Below are positions 43,942-52,635 of a stretch of 64,000 bases of DNA, one piece after another (positions within the stretch are counted from its first letter, which is position 1; the number at the start of each line of letters is the position of its first letter). Both the position numbers and the translations under genes were made by a program. The DNA comes from Soonwooa sp032062245 (GTDB lineage: Bacteria > Bacteroidota > Bacteroidia > Flavobacteriales > Weeksellaceae): positions 128,713-192,712 of the forward strand of contig NZ_DAMBQF010000003.1 in the NCBI RefSeq assembly GCF_032062245.1, written 5' to 3'. The notes below the pieces were generated by a model. That model did not search any database. It saw only the letters and a list, made by a program, of their open reading frames with translations, and had not been told where the DNA came from.

Positions 43942-44309
43942 TGTTAAAAAACTTAGTTTTAATATTCATAGGAGGTGGGATAGGCAGTATTTTGCGCTAT
44001 CTCATCTCTTTTTTTTCTTTGAAGTTTTTCAAAACTTCGGGCTTTCCGATTGCAACTTTGATTATTAATTTGGTTGGTTGCTTTTTGATAGGTCTATTTT
44101 CGGCTTATTTTATTAAACAAGATTCAGGACTAAAATTCTTATTTATCACAGGATTTTGTGGCGCTTTTACAACATTTTCAACCTTTTCTGCGGAGAATGT
44201 CATCCTTTATCAAAACGGAAATTACGTTTCCCTTATTTCTTATATTTTACTAAGTATCATTTTAGGATTTTTTGCAGTATTAATGGGTTTATCTTTTGCA
44301 AAAAACTAA
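43941..44309 (+). CDS. crcB: Fluoride exporter CrcB/Fluc
   Basis: A 122-residue four-helix membrane protein that dimerises into a fluoride channel. The GFCGAFTTFSTFS signature, with the track residues, and the first helix GGGIGSILRYLIS are intact. It starts on the last base of the trxB stop codon. No fluoride riboswitch was recognised upstream, as expected from the coupling. Start chosen to match the family length; a longer frame from 43863 overlaps trxB. Confidence 0.92.
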   Translation: MLKNLVLIFIGGGIGSILRYLISFFSLKFFKTSGFPIATLIINLVGCFLIGLFSAYFIKQDSGLKFLFITGFCGAFTTFSTFSAENVILYQNGNYVSLISYILLSIILGFFAVLMGLSFAKN

Positions 44310-44476
44310 AATCTAACTTTTTAATATTATTTTTTTTAAATTATACTTTAAGCATAAAATTTACAAAGTATTAATTTTCAATAAAGTATATTTACTTTTA
44401 AAATATTTTGATGATAGCGAGTTTAAATTTCATCAAAAAACTTAAAAAATAATTTGGTCAATATATAAAAGCTTTA

Positions 44477-44484
44477 TATATTTG
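44477..44484 (+). promoter_or_regulatory. Promoter -7 box of tRNA-Ser copy 1
   Basis: TATATTTG fits TAnnTTTG, 34 bases before the mature tRNA. The same box occurs 11,225 bases downstream. Confidence 0.75.
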
Positions 44485-44517
44485 CACCACTCAAAACAAC
44501 GATACCATCGCTGTTTT

Positions 44518-44602
44518 GGAGAGATGGCAGAGTGGTCGATTGCGGTAGTCTTGAAAACTATTGACTGTAACAGGTCCGGGGGTTCGAATCCCTCTCTCTC
44601 CG
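44518..44602 (+). tRNA. tRNA-Ser(UGA), copy 1
   Basis: An 85-base gene with the long variable arm of class II tRNAs. Acceptor GGAGAGA (44518-44524) pairs with TCTCTCC (44595-44601), discriminator G. The anticodon loop CTTGAAA reads UCA codons. GGTTCGAATCC is the T-arm. CCA is not encoded. Confidence 0.97.
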
Positions 44603-44609
44603 CTTAATA

Positions 44610-44637
44610 AAAGTCCCGAACGAAAGTTTGGGACTTT
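44610..44637 (+). terminator. Terminator of tRNA-Ser copy 1
   Basis: AAAGTCCCGAAC (44610-44621) pairs with GTTTGGGACTTT (44626-44637), then T-run. Confidence 0.85.
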
Positions 44638-44973
44638 TTTTATCCAAATTATAAAGGATTTGATAACTTCATGGAAACTCAAAATTATAATGAAGTAAAT
44701 TACTCTTGATAAATTAAAATCGCTTTCTCAGTCCAAAATTTTGATCTCAAGAGCGAATTAGTACTAAAACAGTTAAATCATATCATCAACTTTCCCTTAT
44801 TTTTATTTTTAAATAAAAATCTCTTCTAAAGCCTGTTATCTTACAATTTTTCCCCTTACAATTTTGAGATTTATGAACTAATTAAGCGTTTATATGTAAA
44901 ATAGAATTTAAAATAATTGATTTAATTCTTTATTTGAAACTATAAAAATATATTTGCACAATAATTTCCTATT
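44638..44973. other. Intergenic region upstream of the NtrC-type regulator
   Basis: No gene seen. CTTACAATTTT occurs twice, at 44840-44850 and 44855-44865, spaced 15 bases. There is an AT palindrome near 44799-44820. The -7 box TATATTTG (44949-44956) lies 18 bases before the ATG. Confidence 0.55.
44949..44956 (+). promoter_or_regulatory. Promoter -7 box of the NtrC-type regulator
   Basis: TATATTTG fits TAnnTTTG. Confidence 0.65.
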
Positions 44974-46314
44974 ATGGCGAGGATTCTTATCATCGACGAC
45001 GAAGAAAAAATCAGAACTTTATTAGCCCGAATTTTAGGCCTTGAAGATTTTGATGTTATAACTGTTTCTAATCTGAAAGCAGCTACCAAACGTTTAGAAT
45101 TGGATGATATTGATGTAGTAGTTTGCGATGTCAAATTGCCGGACGGTAGCGGTGTCGATTTTTCTAAATTGGTGAAAAATAAATATCCAGCGACCGAAGT
45201 TATTTTGTTGACCGCGTTTGGAAACATTCCAGACGGTGTCCAAGCGATTAAAAATGGTGCGTTCGACTATATTACTAAAGGCGATGACAATAACAAGATT
45301 ATTCCGTTGGTTTACAAAGCTGCCGAAAAAGTAAAGCTTAATCGTCACGTTCTTCAACTTGAAAAACAGTTAGGAAATCAACAATCATTTGACACTATTG
45401 TTGGCGATTCGAAGTCGCTGAAGTTGGCAATAGATTCGGCAAAGAAAGTAGCAACAACGGATGCAACAGTTTTGTTGACTGGCGAAACAGGAACGGGAAA
45501 AGAAGTTTTCGCACAAGCCATTCATAATGCTAGTTTACGCAATAAACAGAATTTTATTGCTGTCAATTGTTCGGCTTTTAGCAAAGAACTTCTGGAAAAT
45601 GAATTGTTTGGACACAAAGCTGGTGCTTTTACTGGCGCGGTTAAAGATGCAAAAGGCATTTTTGAAGAAGCCAATAACGGAACGGTTTTCCTTGACGAGA
45701 TTGGCGAAATGCCACTCGATTTACAAGCCAAATTATTACGAGTTCTAGAATCTGGCGAGTTTTTGAAAGTCGGTGATACCAAACCAATAAAGGTGAATGT
45801 GCGGATTATTGCAGCGACCAATCGCAACTTGCAACAAGAAATTGATGCCGCTAATTTCCGAGAAGATTTGTTTTACAGGATTGCGGTTTTCCAAATTTCG
45901 TTACCGTCTTTACGTGACCGAGTTGCCGATATTCCTGCATTAGCACAGTTTTTCTTGTCTAAATTTTCCGTTAAATCATCCAAACATATTGCGTTGATTT
46001 CGGCAGAATATATGGAGGCTTTGCAAAAACATAACTGGAAGGGTAACATACGCGAGCTTCGCAATATTATCGAACGAAGTGTCATTTTAACCGACGGTTC
46101 CGAACTTTTGTTAGAAAGCCTTCCTTTGGATTTCATTGTTAATTCGGCTTCTACTAAGGATAATGATTTGTCTGAGTTTTCGATGGCGAATATAGAAAAG
46201 CAACACATCCAAAAGATTCTGAAATTTACTAAAGGTAACAAAGCCGAAGCGGCGCGTCTCATGGAAATCGGAATTGCAACTTTGTACCGAAAAATAGAAG
46301 AGTATCAACTCTGA
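44974..46314 (+). CDS. Sigma-54-dependent NtrC-family response regulator
   Basis: A 446-residue regulator with receiver (phospho-Asp D52 in CDVKLPDGSG), AAA+ activator and Fis-type DNA-binding domains. The Walker A is TGETGTGKEVFAQ, the sigma-54-contact loop GAFTGA lies at about residues 217-222, and the C-terminal helix-turn-helix is NKAEAARLMEIGIATLYRKI. It directly precedes the kdp locus, where an OmpR-type KdpE is normally found, so I infer that it controls potassium uptake from a sigma-54 promoter. A terminator follows it, so it is not simply co-transcribed with kdp. Confidence 0.93.
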   Translation: MARILIIDDEEKIRTLLARILGLEDFDVITVSNLKAATKRLELDDIDVVVCDVKLPDGSGVDFSKLVKNKYPATEVILLTAFGNIPDGVQAIKNGAFDYITKGDDNNKIIPLVYKAAEKVKLNRHVLQLEKQLGNQQSFDTIVGDSKSLKLAIDSAKKVATTDATVLLTGETGTGKEVFAQAIHNASLRNKQNFIAVNCSAFSKELLENELFGHKAGAFTGAVKDAKGIFEEANNGTVFLDEIGEMPLDLQAKLLRVLESGEFLKVGDTKPIKVNVRIIAATNRNLQQEIDAANFREDLFYRIAVFQISLPSLRDRVADIPALAQFFLSKFSVKSSKHIALISAEYMEALQKHNWKGNIRELRNIIERSVILTDGSELLLESLPLDFIVNSASTKDNDLSEFSMANIEKQHIQKILKFTKGNKAEAARLMEIGIATLYRKIEEYQL

Positions 46315-46336
46315 AAAATAGTATCGTTTTGAGAAG

Positions 46337-46359
46337 AAGCCTATCATTTTGATAGGCTT
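46337..46359 (+). terminator. Terminator of the NtrC-type regulator
   Basis: AAGCCTATCA (46337-46346) pairs with TGATAGGCTT (46350-46359), followed by T. Confidence 0.85.
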
Positions 46360-46445
46360 TTTTTGTGTTTGGAATTAAGGTTATGTTTTGTAATGTTTTG
46401 ATAATTAGAGTTTTAGATATTTTATTTCTAAAATGGATTATGTTT

Positions 46446-46460
46446 TGGCATTAGTGTTTT
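46446..46460 (+). promoter_or_regulatory. Weak candidate sigma-54 promoter of the kdp operon
   Basis: TGGCA (46446-46450) matches a -24 element and TT at the right distance stands at the -12 position, but the expected GC there is replaced by TT. The position relative to the ATG at 46481 is right. No TAnnTTTG box is seen in this region. Confidence 0.35.
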
Positions 46461-46480
46461 CGAACAAATAAAATAAACAT

Positions 46481-46618
46481 ATGAGAACAAAAGCTCAAAA
46501 AATTCATTTAGTAAGACGAACACAGTTTCATCATTATGGTATAAAACCCAAACATATTGTTTTGGGAATTGCAATCTTCGGATTTGTCGCATGTGCCATC
46601 GCTCAATTTTTATCATGA
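46481..46618 (+). CDS. 45-residue single-helix membrane protein of the kdp locus
   Basis: Basic N terminus (MRTKAQKIHLVRRTQFHHYG) followed by one hydrophobic helix (HIVLGIAIFGFVACAIAQFL). No known family recognised. It is the first gene after the regulator's terminator, 15 bases before the next ORF. The four tiny genes between 46481 and 46938 have tight spacing, which argues that they are translated. Confidence 0.6.
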   Translation: MRTKAQKIHLVRRTQFHHYGIKPKHIVLGIAIFGFVACAIAQFLS

Positions 46619-46633
46619 TTAAATTTTCCACTC

Positions 46634-46717
46634 ATGCTTACAATTATTCTAGTCCTTGCAGGAATTATGTGTTTTGCAATTTTTTATAAAGCCATTGACT
46701 TTTTCGAAAAAATGTAA
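46634..46717 (+). CDS. 27-residue membrane peptide of the kdp locus
   Basis: MLTIILVLAGIMCFAIFYKA then IDFFEKM: a single hydrophobic helix with a short polar tail. It resembles KdpF in size but not sequence. It lies 15 bases after the previous micro-ORF. Role unknown; a stabiliser of the potassium pump is possible. Confidence 0.55.
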   Translation: MLTIILVLAGIMCFAIFYKAIDFFEKM

Positions 46718-46746
46718 TTACAGATCAAAATTCAAAATTTATAAAA

Positions 46747-46824
46747 ATGACATTACTATTTATTATCGCAATCATGGTGTTTATCTACATCATCTATGTA
46801 TTGCTAAAACCGGAAAAATTCTAA
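46747..46824 (+). CDS. kdpF: KdpF, small subunit of the potassium-transporting ATPase
   Basis: A 25-residue membrane peptide, MTLLFIIAIMVFIYIIYVLL followed by KPEKF, with the length and C-terminal KPEKF pattern of KdpF. KdpF stabilises the KdpFABC pump. It lies upstream of kdpA with one more micro-ORF between them. Confidence 0.85.
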   Translation: MTLLFIIAIMVFIYIIYVLLKPEKF

Positions 46825-46827
46825 AAA

Positions 46828-46938
46828 ATGAAACCCGAAATCAAAAAGCAAATTCACAATTTTTTTATTGTATTAATTATGTGGGCATTTGTTGTTGCCA
46901 TAATATACTTGGCTTTGATTCGGCTAAAGCAGATTTAA
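46828..46938 (+). CDS. 36-residue membrane peptide of the kdp locus
   Basis: MKPEIKKQIHNFF (basic) then a hydrophobic helix (IVLIMWAFVVAIIYLALI) and RLKQI. It starts 3 bases after the kdpF stop, so coupling is likely, and ends 27 bases before kdpA. Family not recognised. Confidence 0.6.
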   Translation: MKPEIKKQIHNFFIVLIMWAFVVAIIYLALIRLKQI

Positions 46939-46965
46939 TAATTCTATAAAATATTTTTTTCAGAA

Positions 46966-48654
46966 ATGAATACAGAAATACTAGGCGTTATAGCCATGTT
47001 TACGCTAACAATGCTGCTGGCTTTTCCACTAGGGAAGTACATTGCCAGAGTATATGGCGGAGAAAGTAAAAGTGGAAATCGGATTTTCGGTCCACTAGAA
47101 AAACTAATTTTTAAAGTTGCAGGTGTTAATCCTAATGCAGAAATGACGTGGCAAAAACACCTTCAAGCCTTAATAACAATCAATTTGGTTTGGTTTCTAT
47201 TAGGTATGGTTATTTTGATGACACAAGGTAGCTTGCCTCTTAATCCTGATCATAATCCTAGCATGTCTGCAGATTTAGCGTTTAATACAATTATCTCTTT
47301 CATGGTTAACTGTAATCTTCAGCATTATTCTGGAGAAACGGGCATGTCGTATTTGGGACAAATGTGGTTGATGTTTTTACAATTCGTAAGTGCTGGTGTT
47401 GGCATGGCTGCTGCTGCAGTTGTTTTCCGCGCATTTAGAGACAAAACAACAACGCAACTCGGTAATTTTTACAAATTCTTTGTGAAATCTTGTACACGTA
47501 TTCTTTTACCAATGTCTATAGTTGTTGCAAGTATTTTGGCTTTCCAAGGTACACCAATGACTTTTGAAGGTAAAGACGCAATTGTCAATTTCCAAGGTGA
47601 TAAAGTCGAAGTTTCTCGTGGTCCTGCTGCAGCTTTTATCGCTATTAAACATTTAGGAACCAATGGTGGAGGATTTTTCGGAGCAAATGGAACGCATCCT
47701 CTAGAAAATCCTACTTACTTTAGTAATATGACTGAAATGATTGCGCAGTTCATAATTCCTGTGGCAATGGTTTTCGCTTTTGGATTCTTTATTAAACGTC
47801 GAAAATTGTCTTGGATGATCTATGGTGTAATGACTGTTGGTTTTCTTGCATTAGCTGTACCAAATATCATTATGGAGATGAATGGGAATCCAATGATTTC
47901 GTCCATGGGGATTGATAATGCACTAGGTGCGATGGAAGGTAAAGAAGCCCGAATTGGTGCGGCGGCATCAGGCTTTTGGAGTATTGTAACGACCGTTATC
48001 TCGACAGGATCTATTAACGCAATGCAAGACAGTTCGATGCCTTTATCTGGGATGAATGAGCTACTGGCAATGATGATTAATGCCTTCTACGGTGGCGTTG
48101 GCGTTGGTATTCTTAACTTTTTTGTCTTTATTATTTTGGCTGTTTTCATCAGCGGGTTAATGGTGGGTAGAACTCCTGAATTTTTGGGTAAAAAAATTGA
48201 AGCACGCGAAATGAAAATCGCTATGATGATAGCACTTTTACATCCTTTCTTAATTCTTGTGGGTACAGCCTTAACAGCGGCAATGCCAAGTGAAGGCGCA
48301 GCAACGCTTAATAATCCAGGTTTCCACGGATTTAGCGAAATGTTGTACGAATTTACTTCCGCATCAGCTAATAACGGAAGTGGTTTCGAAGGACTTGGTG
48401 ATAACACGCCTTGGTGGAATATCTCGACAGGATTTGTATTAATCCTTAGCCGTTATCTTCCAATTATCGGTCCTGTTGCCATCGCTGGATTATTGGCCGA
48501 GAAACGCTTTATCCCAGAAAGTGCAGGTACTTTAAAAACCGACACCGCAACTTTTGGATTAATGGTTTTTGCCGTTATCATCATCATTGCAGCACTTGCA
48601 TTTTTCCCATCACTTGCCTTGGGACCAATCGCTGAATATTTTTCTATAAAATAA
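46966..48654 (+). CDS. kdpA: Potassium-transporting ATPase subunit A
   Basis: Potassium channel-like subunit of the high-affinity KdpFABC pump. The 562-residue length is normal, with about ten membrane helices. Selectivity-filter-like motifs are visible, including NCNLQHYSGETG, GTNGGGFFGANGTHP and SANNGSGFEGLGDNTPWW. It passes K+ to the P-type subunit KdpB. Strong match to the family. Confidence 0.97.
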   Translation: MNTEILGVIAMFTLTMLLAFPLGKYIARVYGGESKSGNRIFGPLEKLIFKVAGVNPNAEMTWQKHLQALITINLVWFLLGMVILMTQGSLPLNPDHNPSMSADLAFNTIISFMVNCNLQHYSGETGMSYLGQMWLMFLQFVSAGVGMAAAAVVFRAFRDKTTTQLGNFYKFFVKSCTRILLPMSIVVASILAFQGTPMTFEGKDAIVNFQGDKVEVSRGPAAAFIAIKHLGTNGGGFFGANGTHPLENPTYFSNMTEMIAQFIIPVAMVFAFGFFIKRRKLSWMIYGVMTVGFLALAVPNIIMEMNGNPMISSMGIDNALGAMEGKEARIGAAASGFWSIVTTVISTGSINAMQDSSMPLSGMNELLAMMINAFYGGVGVGILNFFVFIILAVFISGLMVGRTPEFLGKKIEAREMKIAMMIALLHPFLILVGTALTAAMPSEGAATLNNPGFHGFSEMLYEFTSASANNGSGFEGLGDNTPWWNISTGFVLILSRYLPIIGPVAIAGLLAEKRFIPESAGTLKTDTATFGLMVFAVIIIIAALAFFPSLALGPIAEYFSIK

Positions 48655-48667
48655 ATTTTAACAGAAA

Positions 48668-50782
48668 ATGAAATCTCAAAATAAATCATTGTTTCAAAAA
48701 GATATGGTGCAAACAGCACTCGCAGAATCTTTTGTGAAACTAAACCCTAAAACAATGTTCCGTAATCCAATTATGTTTTTGGTAGAAATAGGGATAGTTA
48801 TTATGCTCTGCGTTAGTATTTGGACGCTACTTGGCGAAAAATCACAAAGCAGTTTTGCATACAATTTTGCAGTTTTTTTAATCTTATTTGTGACTTTGCT
48901 TTTTGCAAATTTTGCTGAAGCTATCGCAGAAGCTAGAGGAAAAGCACAAGCGGATAGTCTTAGAAAAACAAGAGAAGAAACGCCCGCAAAAAAACTGAAT
49001 ATCGGAAACGGCGAATTTTCTCGTGAAAAATCTGATCAATATCCGATTACGGTTATCAACTCATCAACTTTAAAGAAAGGCGATATTTTCCTTTGCGAAG
49101 CGGGCGATATTATTCCTGCCGATGGCGAAATTATCGAAGGTTTGGCAACTATTGACGAAAGTGCCATTACTGGTGAAAGTGCGCCTGTTATTCGTGAAGC
49201 TGGTGGTGACAAAAGTAGCGTGACTGGCGGAACTAAAGTTTTGTCTGACCAAATTAAAGTAGTTGCAACAACCGAACAAGGCGAAAGTTTTTTGGATAAA
49301 ATGATTGCATTGGTAGAAGGTGCAGCACGTCAAAAAACACCTAACGAAATTGCTTTAACAATCTTATTGGCTGGCTTTACACTAGTATTTATCATCGTTA
49401 CAGTGACGCTAAAACCTTTTGCAGATTACGCACAAGCGCCAATTACCATTGCAGCATTTATCTCATTATTTGTTTGTCTTATTCCGACAACGATTGGTGG
49501 ATTGCTTTCTGCGATTGGGATTGCGGGGATGGACAGAGCTTTGCGTGCCAATGTGATTACTAAAAGTGGTAAAGCTGTGGAAACGGCTGGTGATATCGAT
49601 GTTTTACTTTTGGATAAAACAGGAACGATCACAATCGGAAATCGTAAAGCGACTAACTTTTTTGCAGCGCAAGGAGTAGACAGTCAACATTTTCTAAATG
49701 TTATCGCTTTAAGTTCATTAACGGACGAAACGCCAGAAGGTAAGTCGATTGTGGAGTTGGCAGCACAACAGGACGAAGGACAATGGACAACGGACAGCGA
49801 GAAAATCGCTTATAACAACCGCGGAACAATGTTGAATTACGCCTTGTCTAAAATTCAATTTATAAAATTCACGGCTGAGACGAGAAGTTCTGGATTGGAT
49901 TTCGAAAATCAAAGAATTAGAAAAGGTGCTTTTGATGCTATTAAAAATTTAGTGGAAAAAGCTGGAAATACAGTTCCTAAAGAGATTGCTGAAGAAGTAA
50001 CCCGAATCTCGACCAACGGTGGAACGCCTTTAGTTTTGGCAGAAAATGAGAAAGTATTAGGTGTTATTGAACTTCAAGATATTATCAAGCCAGGCATCCA
50101 AGAGCGTTTCGAAAGACTTCGCAAAATGGGAATTAAAACCGTGATGGTTACTGGTGACAATCCTTTAACAGCGAAATACATTGCAGAGAAGGCTGGTGTA
50201 GACGATTTTATCGCAGAAGCAAAACCTGAGGATAAAATGAACTACATCAAAAAAGAACAATCCGAAGGAAGATTGGTAGCGATGATGGGCGACGGAACCA
50301 ACGATGCACCAGCCTTGGCACAAGCTGATGTCGGCGTCGCGATGAACAGTGGAACACAAGCAGCTAAAGAAGCCGGAAACATGGTGGATTTGGATAACGA
50401 TCCAACGAAGTTGATCGAGATTGTAGAAATCGGAAAACAGCTTTTGATGACGCGTGGAACGCTGACCACATTTAGTATTGCGAATGATGTTGCGAAGTAT
50501 TTTGCCATTATTCCAGCGCTTTTTATTGCGGCAATACCGGCTTTGCAAGGACTTAATATCATGCGATTGCATTCGCCAGAGTCAGCTATTCTTTCTGCAA
50601 TTATTTTTAATGCGATTATTATCCCGATTTTAATTCCGTTGGCGTTGAAAGGTGTTGCATACAAACCAATCGGAGCTTCGGCTTTATTAAGAAGAAATCT
50701 ATTTATCTACGGACTTGGTGGAATTATCGTCCCGTTTATTGGGATTAAAATCATCGATATCCTAGTGTCATTCTTCTTTTAA
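48668..50782 (+). CDS. kdpB: Potassium-transporting ATPase subunit B
   Basis: P-type ATPase that powers K+ uptake. The phosphorylation site is DKTGTIT with D316. TGES is the actuator motif (ESAITGESAPVIREAGG), and MMGDGTNDAPALAQADVGVAM is the hinge. Eight or so membrane helices, 704 residues. It starts 14 bases after kdpA and continues into kdpC with 33 bases between. Confidence 0.98.
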   Translation: MKSQNKSLFQKDMVQTALAESFVKLNPKTMFRNPIMFLVEIGIVIMLCVSIWTLLGEKSQSSFAYNFAVFLILFVTLLFANFAEAIAEARGKAQADSLRKTREETPAKKLNIGNGEFSREKSDQYPITVINSSTLKKGDIFLCEAGDIIPADGEIIEGLATIDESAITGESAPVIREAGGDKSSVTGGTKVLSDQIKVVATTEQGESFLDKMIALVEGAARQKTPNEIALTILLAGFTLVFIIVTVTLKPFADYAQAPITIAAFISLFVCLIPTTIGGLLSAIGIAGMDRALRANVITKSGKAVETAGDIDVLLLDKTGTITIGNRKATNFFAAQGVDSQHFLNVIALSSLTDETPEGKSIVELAAQQDEGQWTTDSEKIAYNNRGTMLNYALSKIQFIKFTAETRSSGLDFENQRIRKGAFDAIKNLVEKAGNTVPKEIAEEVTRISTNGGTPLVLAENEKVLGVIELQDIIKPGIQERFERLRKMGIKTVMVTGDNPLTAKYIAEKAGVDDFIAEAKPEDKMNYIKKEQSEGRLVAMMGDGTNDAPALAQADVGVAMNSGTQAAKEAGNMVDLDNDPTKLIEIVEIGKQLLMTRGTLTTFSIANDVAKYFAIIPALFIAAIPALQGLNIMRLHSPESAILSAIIFNAIIIPILIPLALKGVAYKPIGASALLRRNLFIYGLGGIIVPFIGIKIIDILVSFFF

Positions 50783-50815
50783 TCATTGACTTGTTTTTAT
50801 TTAAAATTTAAAAAA

Positions 50816-51376
50816 ATGAAAAATAATATATTACCAGCCTTGCGTATGAGTTTAGCTTTGATACTTGTTTTGGCTGTTGCTTATCCAGCTTTGATGTGGG
50901 GAATTGCCCAGTTGAGTCCCAACCAAGGAAAAGGTGAAATTGTAACTTATCAAGGCAAAAAATACTACTCGAATGTGGGACAGAAATTTGATAACGACAA
51001 TTACTTTTGGTCGAGACCATCAGCTGTAGATTACAATGCAGCAGGTTCTGGCGCTAGTAACAAAGGAGCAACCAATCCAGAATATCTTAAAGAGGTAGAA
51101 GCGAGAATTGAGAATTTTCAGAAACACAATCCTGGTATTGCAAAACAAGACATCCCAGTGGATATGATTACAGCGAGTGGATCAGGTCTAGATCCTCATA
51201 TTTCTGTAAAAGCAGCAGAGGTACAAGCTAAAAGAATTGCAAGTCTTCGTCAACTTTCTGAAACTAAAGTTTTAGATCTAATAAAAACTGAAACCGAAAA
51301 ACCTGTATTAGGACTTTTTGGACCAGAAAAAATTATTGTGTTGAAGCTCAATATCGCGCTAGATCAATTACACTAA
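50816..51376 (+). CDS. kdpC: Potassium-transporting ATPase subunit C
   Basis: A 186-residue subunit with one N-terminal membrane helix (LPALRMSLALILVLAVAYPAL) and a periplasmic domain with RPSAVDYNAAGSGASNKG and the GLDPHIS motif, which are typical of KdpC. It helps assemble the complex. The ATG at 50816 is used because ten extra codons upstream are not conserved in the family and have poor context. Confidence 0.95.
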   Translation: MKNNILPALRMSLALILVLAVAYPALMWGIAQLSPNQGKGEIVTYQGKKYYSNVGQKFDNDNYFWSRPSAVDYNAAGSGASNKGATNPEYLKEVEARIENFQKHNPGIAKQDIPVDMITASGSGLDPHISVKAAEVQAKRIASLRQLSETKVLDLIKTETEKPVLGLFGPEKIIVLKLNIALDQLH

Positions 51377-51382
51377 AAAATG

Positions 51383-51475
51383 ATTGACGGATGACTATTA
51401 TTCGTCAATTTCTAAAGAATCCATATTTATTAATTTATATTTTGTTTTTCGGCAAGTTGTAAGGCTTGCCGGAAA
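51383..51475 (+). other. Two intercistronic hairpins between kdpC and the porin gene
   Basis: ATTGACG (51383-51389) pairs with CGTCAAT (51403-51409). A second hairpin pairs TTTTCGGCAAG (51446-51456) with CTTGCCGGAAAA (51464-51475) with one bulge. They may stop or attenuate transcription, or shield the upstream mRNA. Confidence 0.55.
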
Positions 51476-51489
51476 ATTTCTTCAAAACA

Positions 51490-52572
51490 ATGAAAAAACT
51501 TTTCTTCGGCATTATGACATTATTTACTACAATGTCTTATGCACAAATCGATTCTTTGAAACAAGAATCTCCTTTAAAAATCAGTGGATATGCTGATGTC
51601 TATTATAGCTACGATTTCGGAAATCCAAGTCATCACAATCGTCCCGATTTTATGTACGCATTTCAGCGTCATAATGAGGTTAATCTTAATATCGGTATAA
51701 TAAAAGCGTCATACAACAAAGAGAATGTACGAGCTAACATCGCTTTGGGCACGGGTACTTACATGAATGCGAATTATGCTGCGGAGTCAGGTGTACTTAA
51801 AAATATCTACGAAGCTAACATTGGAGTTAAGTTATCAAAATCCAAAGATATCTGGCTAGATGCTGGGATTTTACCTTCTCATATCGGTTGGGAAAGCGCT
51901 ATTGGAACCGATTGTTGGACTTTAACAAGAAGTATTACTGCCGAAAATTCGCCTTATTTTGAGACTGGTGCGCGCGTATCTTACACCTCGGATAACGGCA
52001 AATTGTATCTTGCCGGATTGGTGCTTAATGGTTGGCAAAGGATCCAAAAAGTAGATGGCAATAACTCCATTTCCTTTGGTCATCAATTGACTTATAAATT
52101 CAATGATAAAATAAGCATTAATAGTAGCTCTTTCATTGGTAATGATAAAACAGATAGCCTTCGCCAGATGCGTTATTTTCATGACCTTTACGCCAATTTT
52201 CAATTAAACGAAAAATGGGCATTATTAGCTGGATTCGACATTGGTGTAGAACAGAAAGAAAAAGCCAGTAGCCAATATAATTGCTGGTATTCGCCTGTGA
52301 TGATGGCGCATTTTACACCCAATGAAAAAAGCAGACTAAGTGCAAGATTAGAATATTATAATGATAAAAATGGCGTGATGATTCCTACGGAAACTAAAAA
52401 CGGATTTCAAACTTTTGGATATTCAATCAATTACGATTACAAAATCCTAGATAATGTAATGTGGCGTGTTGAAGCCCGCGGCTTATCATCGAAAGATAGA
52501 ATTTTTGAAAAAGATAACCAGTTGGTTCCTAACAACTATTTTGTAACGACATCTCTGGCAGTCAGTTTTTAA
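51490..52572 (+). CDS. Outer-membrane beta-barrel (BBP2-like porin)
   Basis: A 360-residue protein with signal peptide (MKKLFFGIMTLFTTMSYAQ) and a run of amphipathic strands ending in an aromatic residue (SLAVSF, the barrel-assembly signal). The opening KISGYADVYYSYDF and later GAWESAIGTDCWT-like GWESAIGTDCWTLTRS motif fit the BBP2/DUF1597 family of outer-membrane proteins seen next to kdp in Bacteroidetes. It may let K+ through the outer membrane. It is in the same operon direction between kdpC and kdpD. Confidence 0.85.
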   Translation: MKKLFFGIMTLFTTMSYAQIDSLKQESPLKISGYADVYYSYDFGNPSHHNRPDFMYAFQRHNEVNLNIGIIKASYNKENVRANIALGTGTYMNANYAAESGVLKNIYEANIGVKLSKSKDIWLDAGILPSHIGWESAIGTDCWTLTRSITAENSPYFETGARVSYTSDNGKLYLAGLVLNGWQRIQKVDGNNSISFGHQLTYKFNDKISINSSSFIGNDKTDSLRQMRYFHDLYANFQLNEKWALLAGFDIGVEQKEKASSQYNCWYSPVMMAHFTPNEKSRLSARLEYYNDKNGVMIPTETKNGFQTFGYSINYDYKILDNVMWRVEARGLSSKDRIFEKDNQLVPNNYFVTTSLAVSF

Positions 52573-52635
52573 TGGAAATAATCGTTTTATTTAATTTTAA
52601 GTAACTTATACTATTCGAATAGAATTAAACATAAC

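Noticed and set aside
44491..44682. 63-residue minus-strand ORF over tRNA-Ser
   Set aside because: It is the antisense translation of the tRNA gene; such frames are common annotation artefacts.
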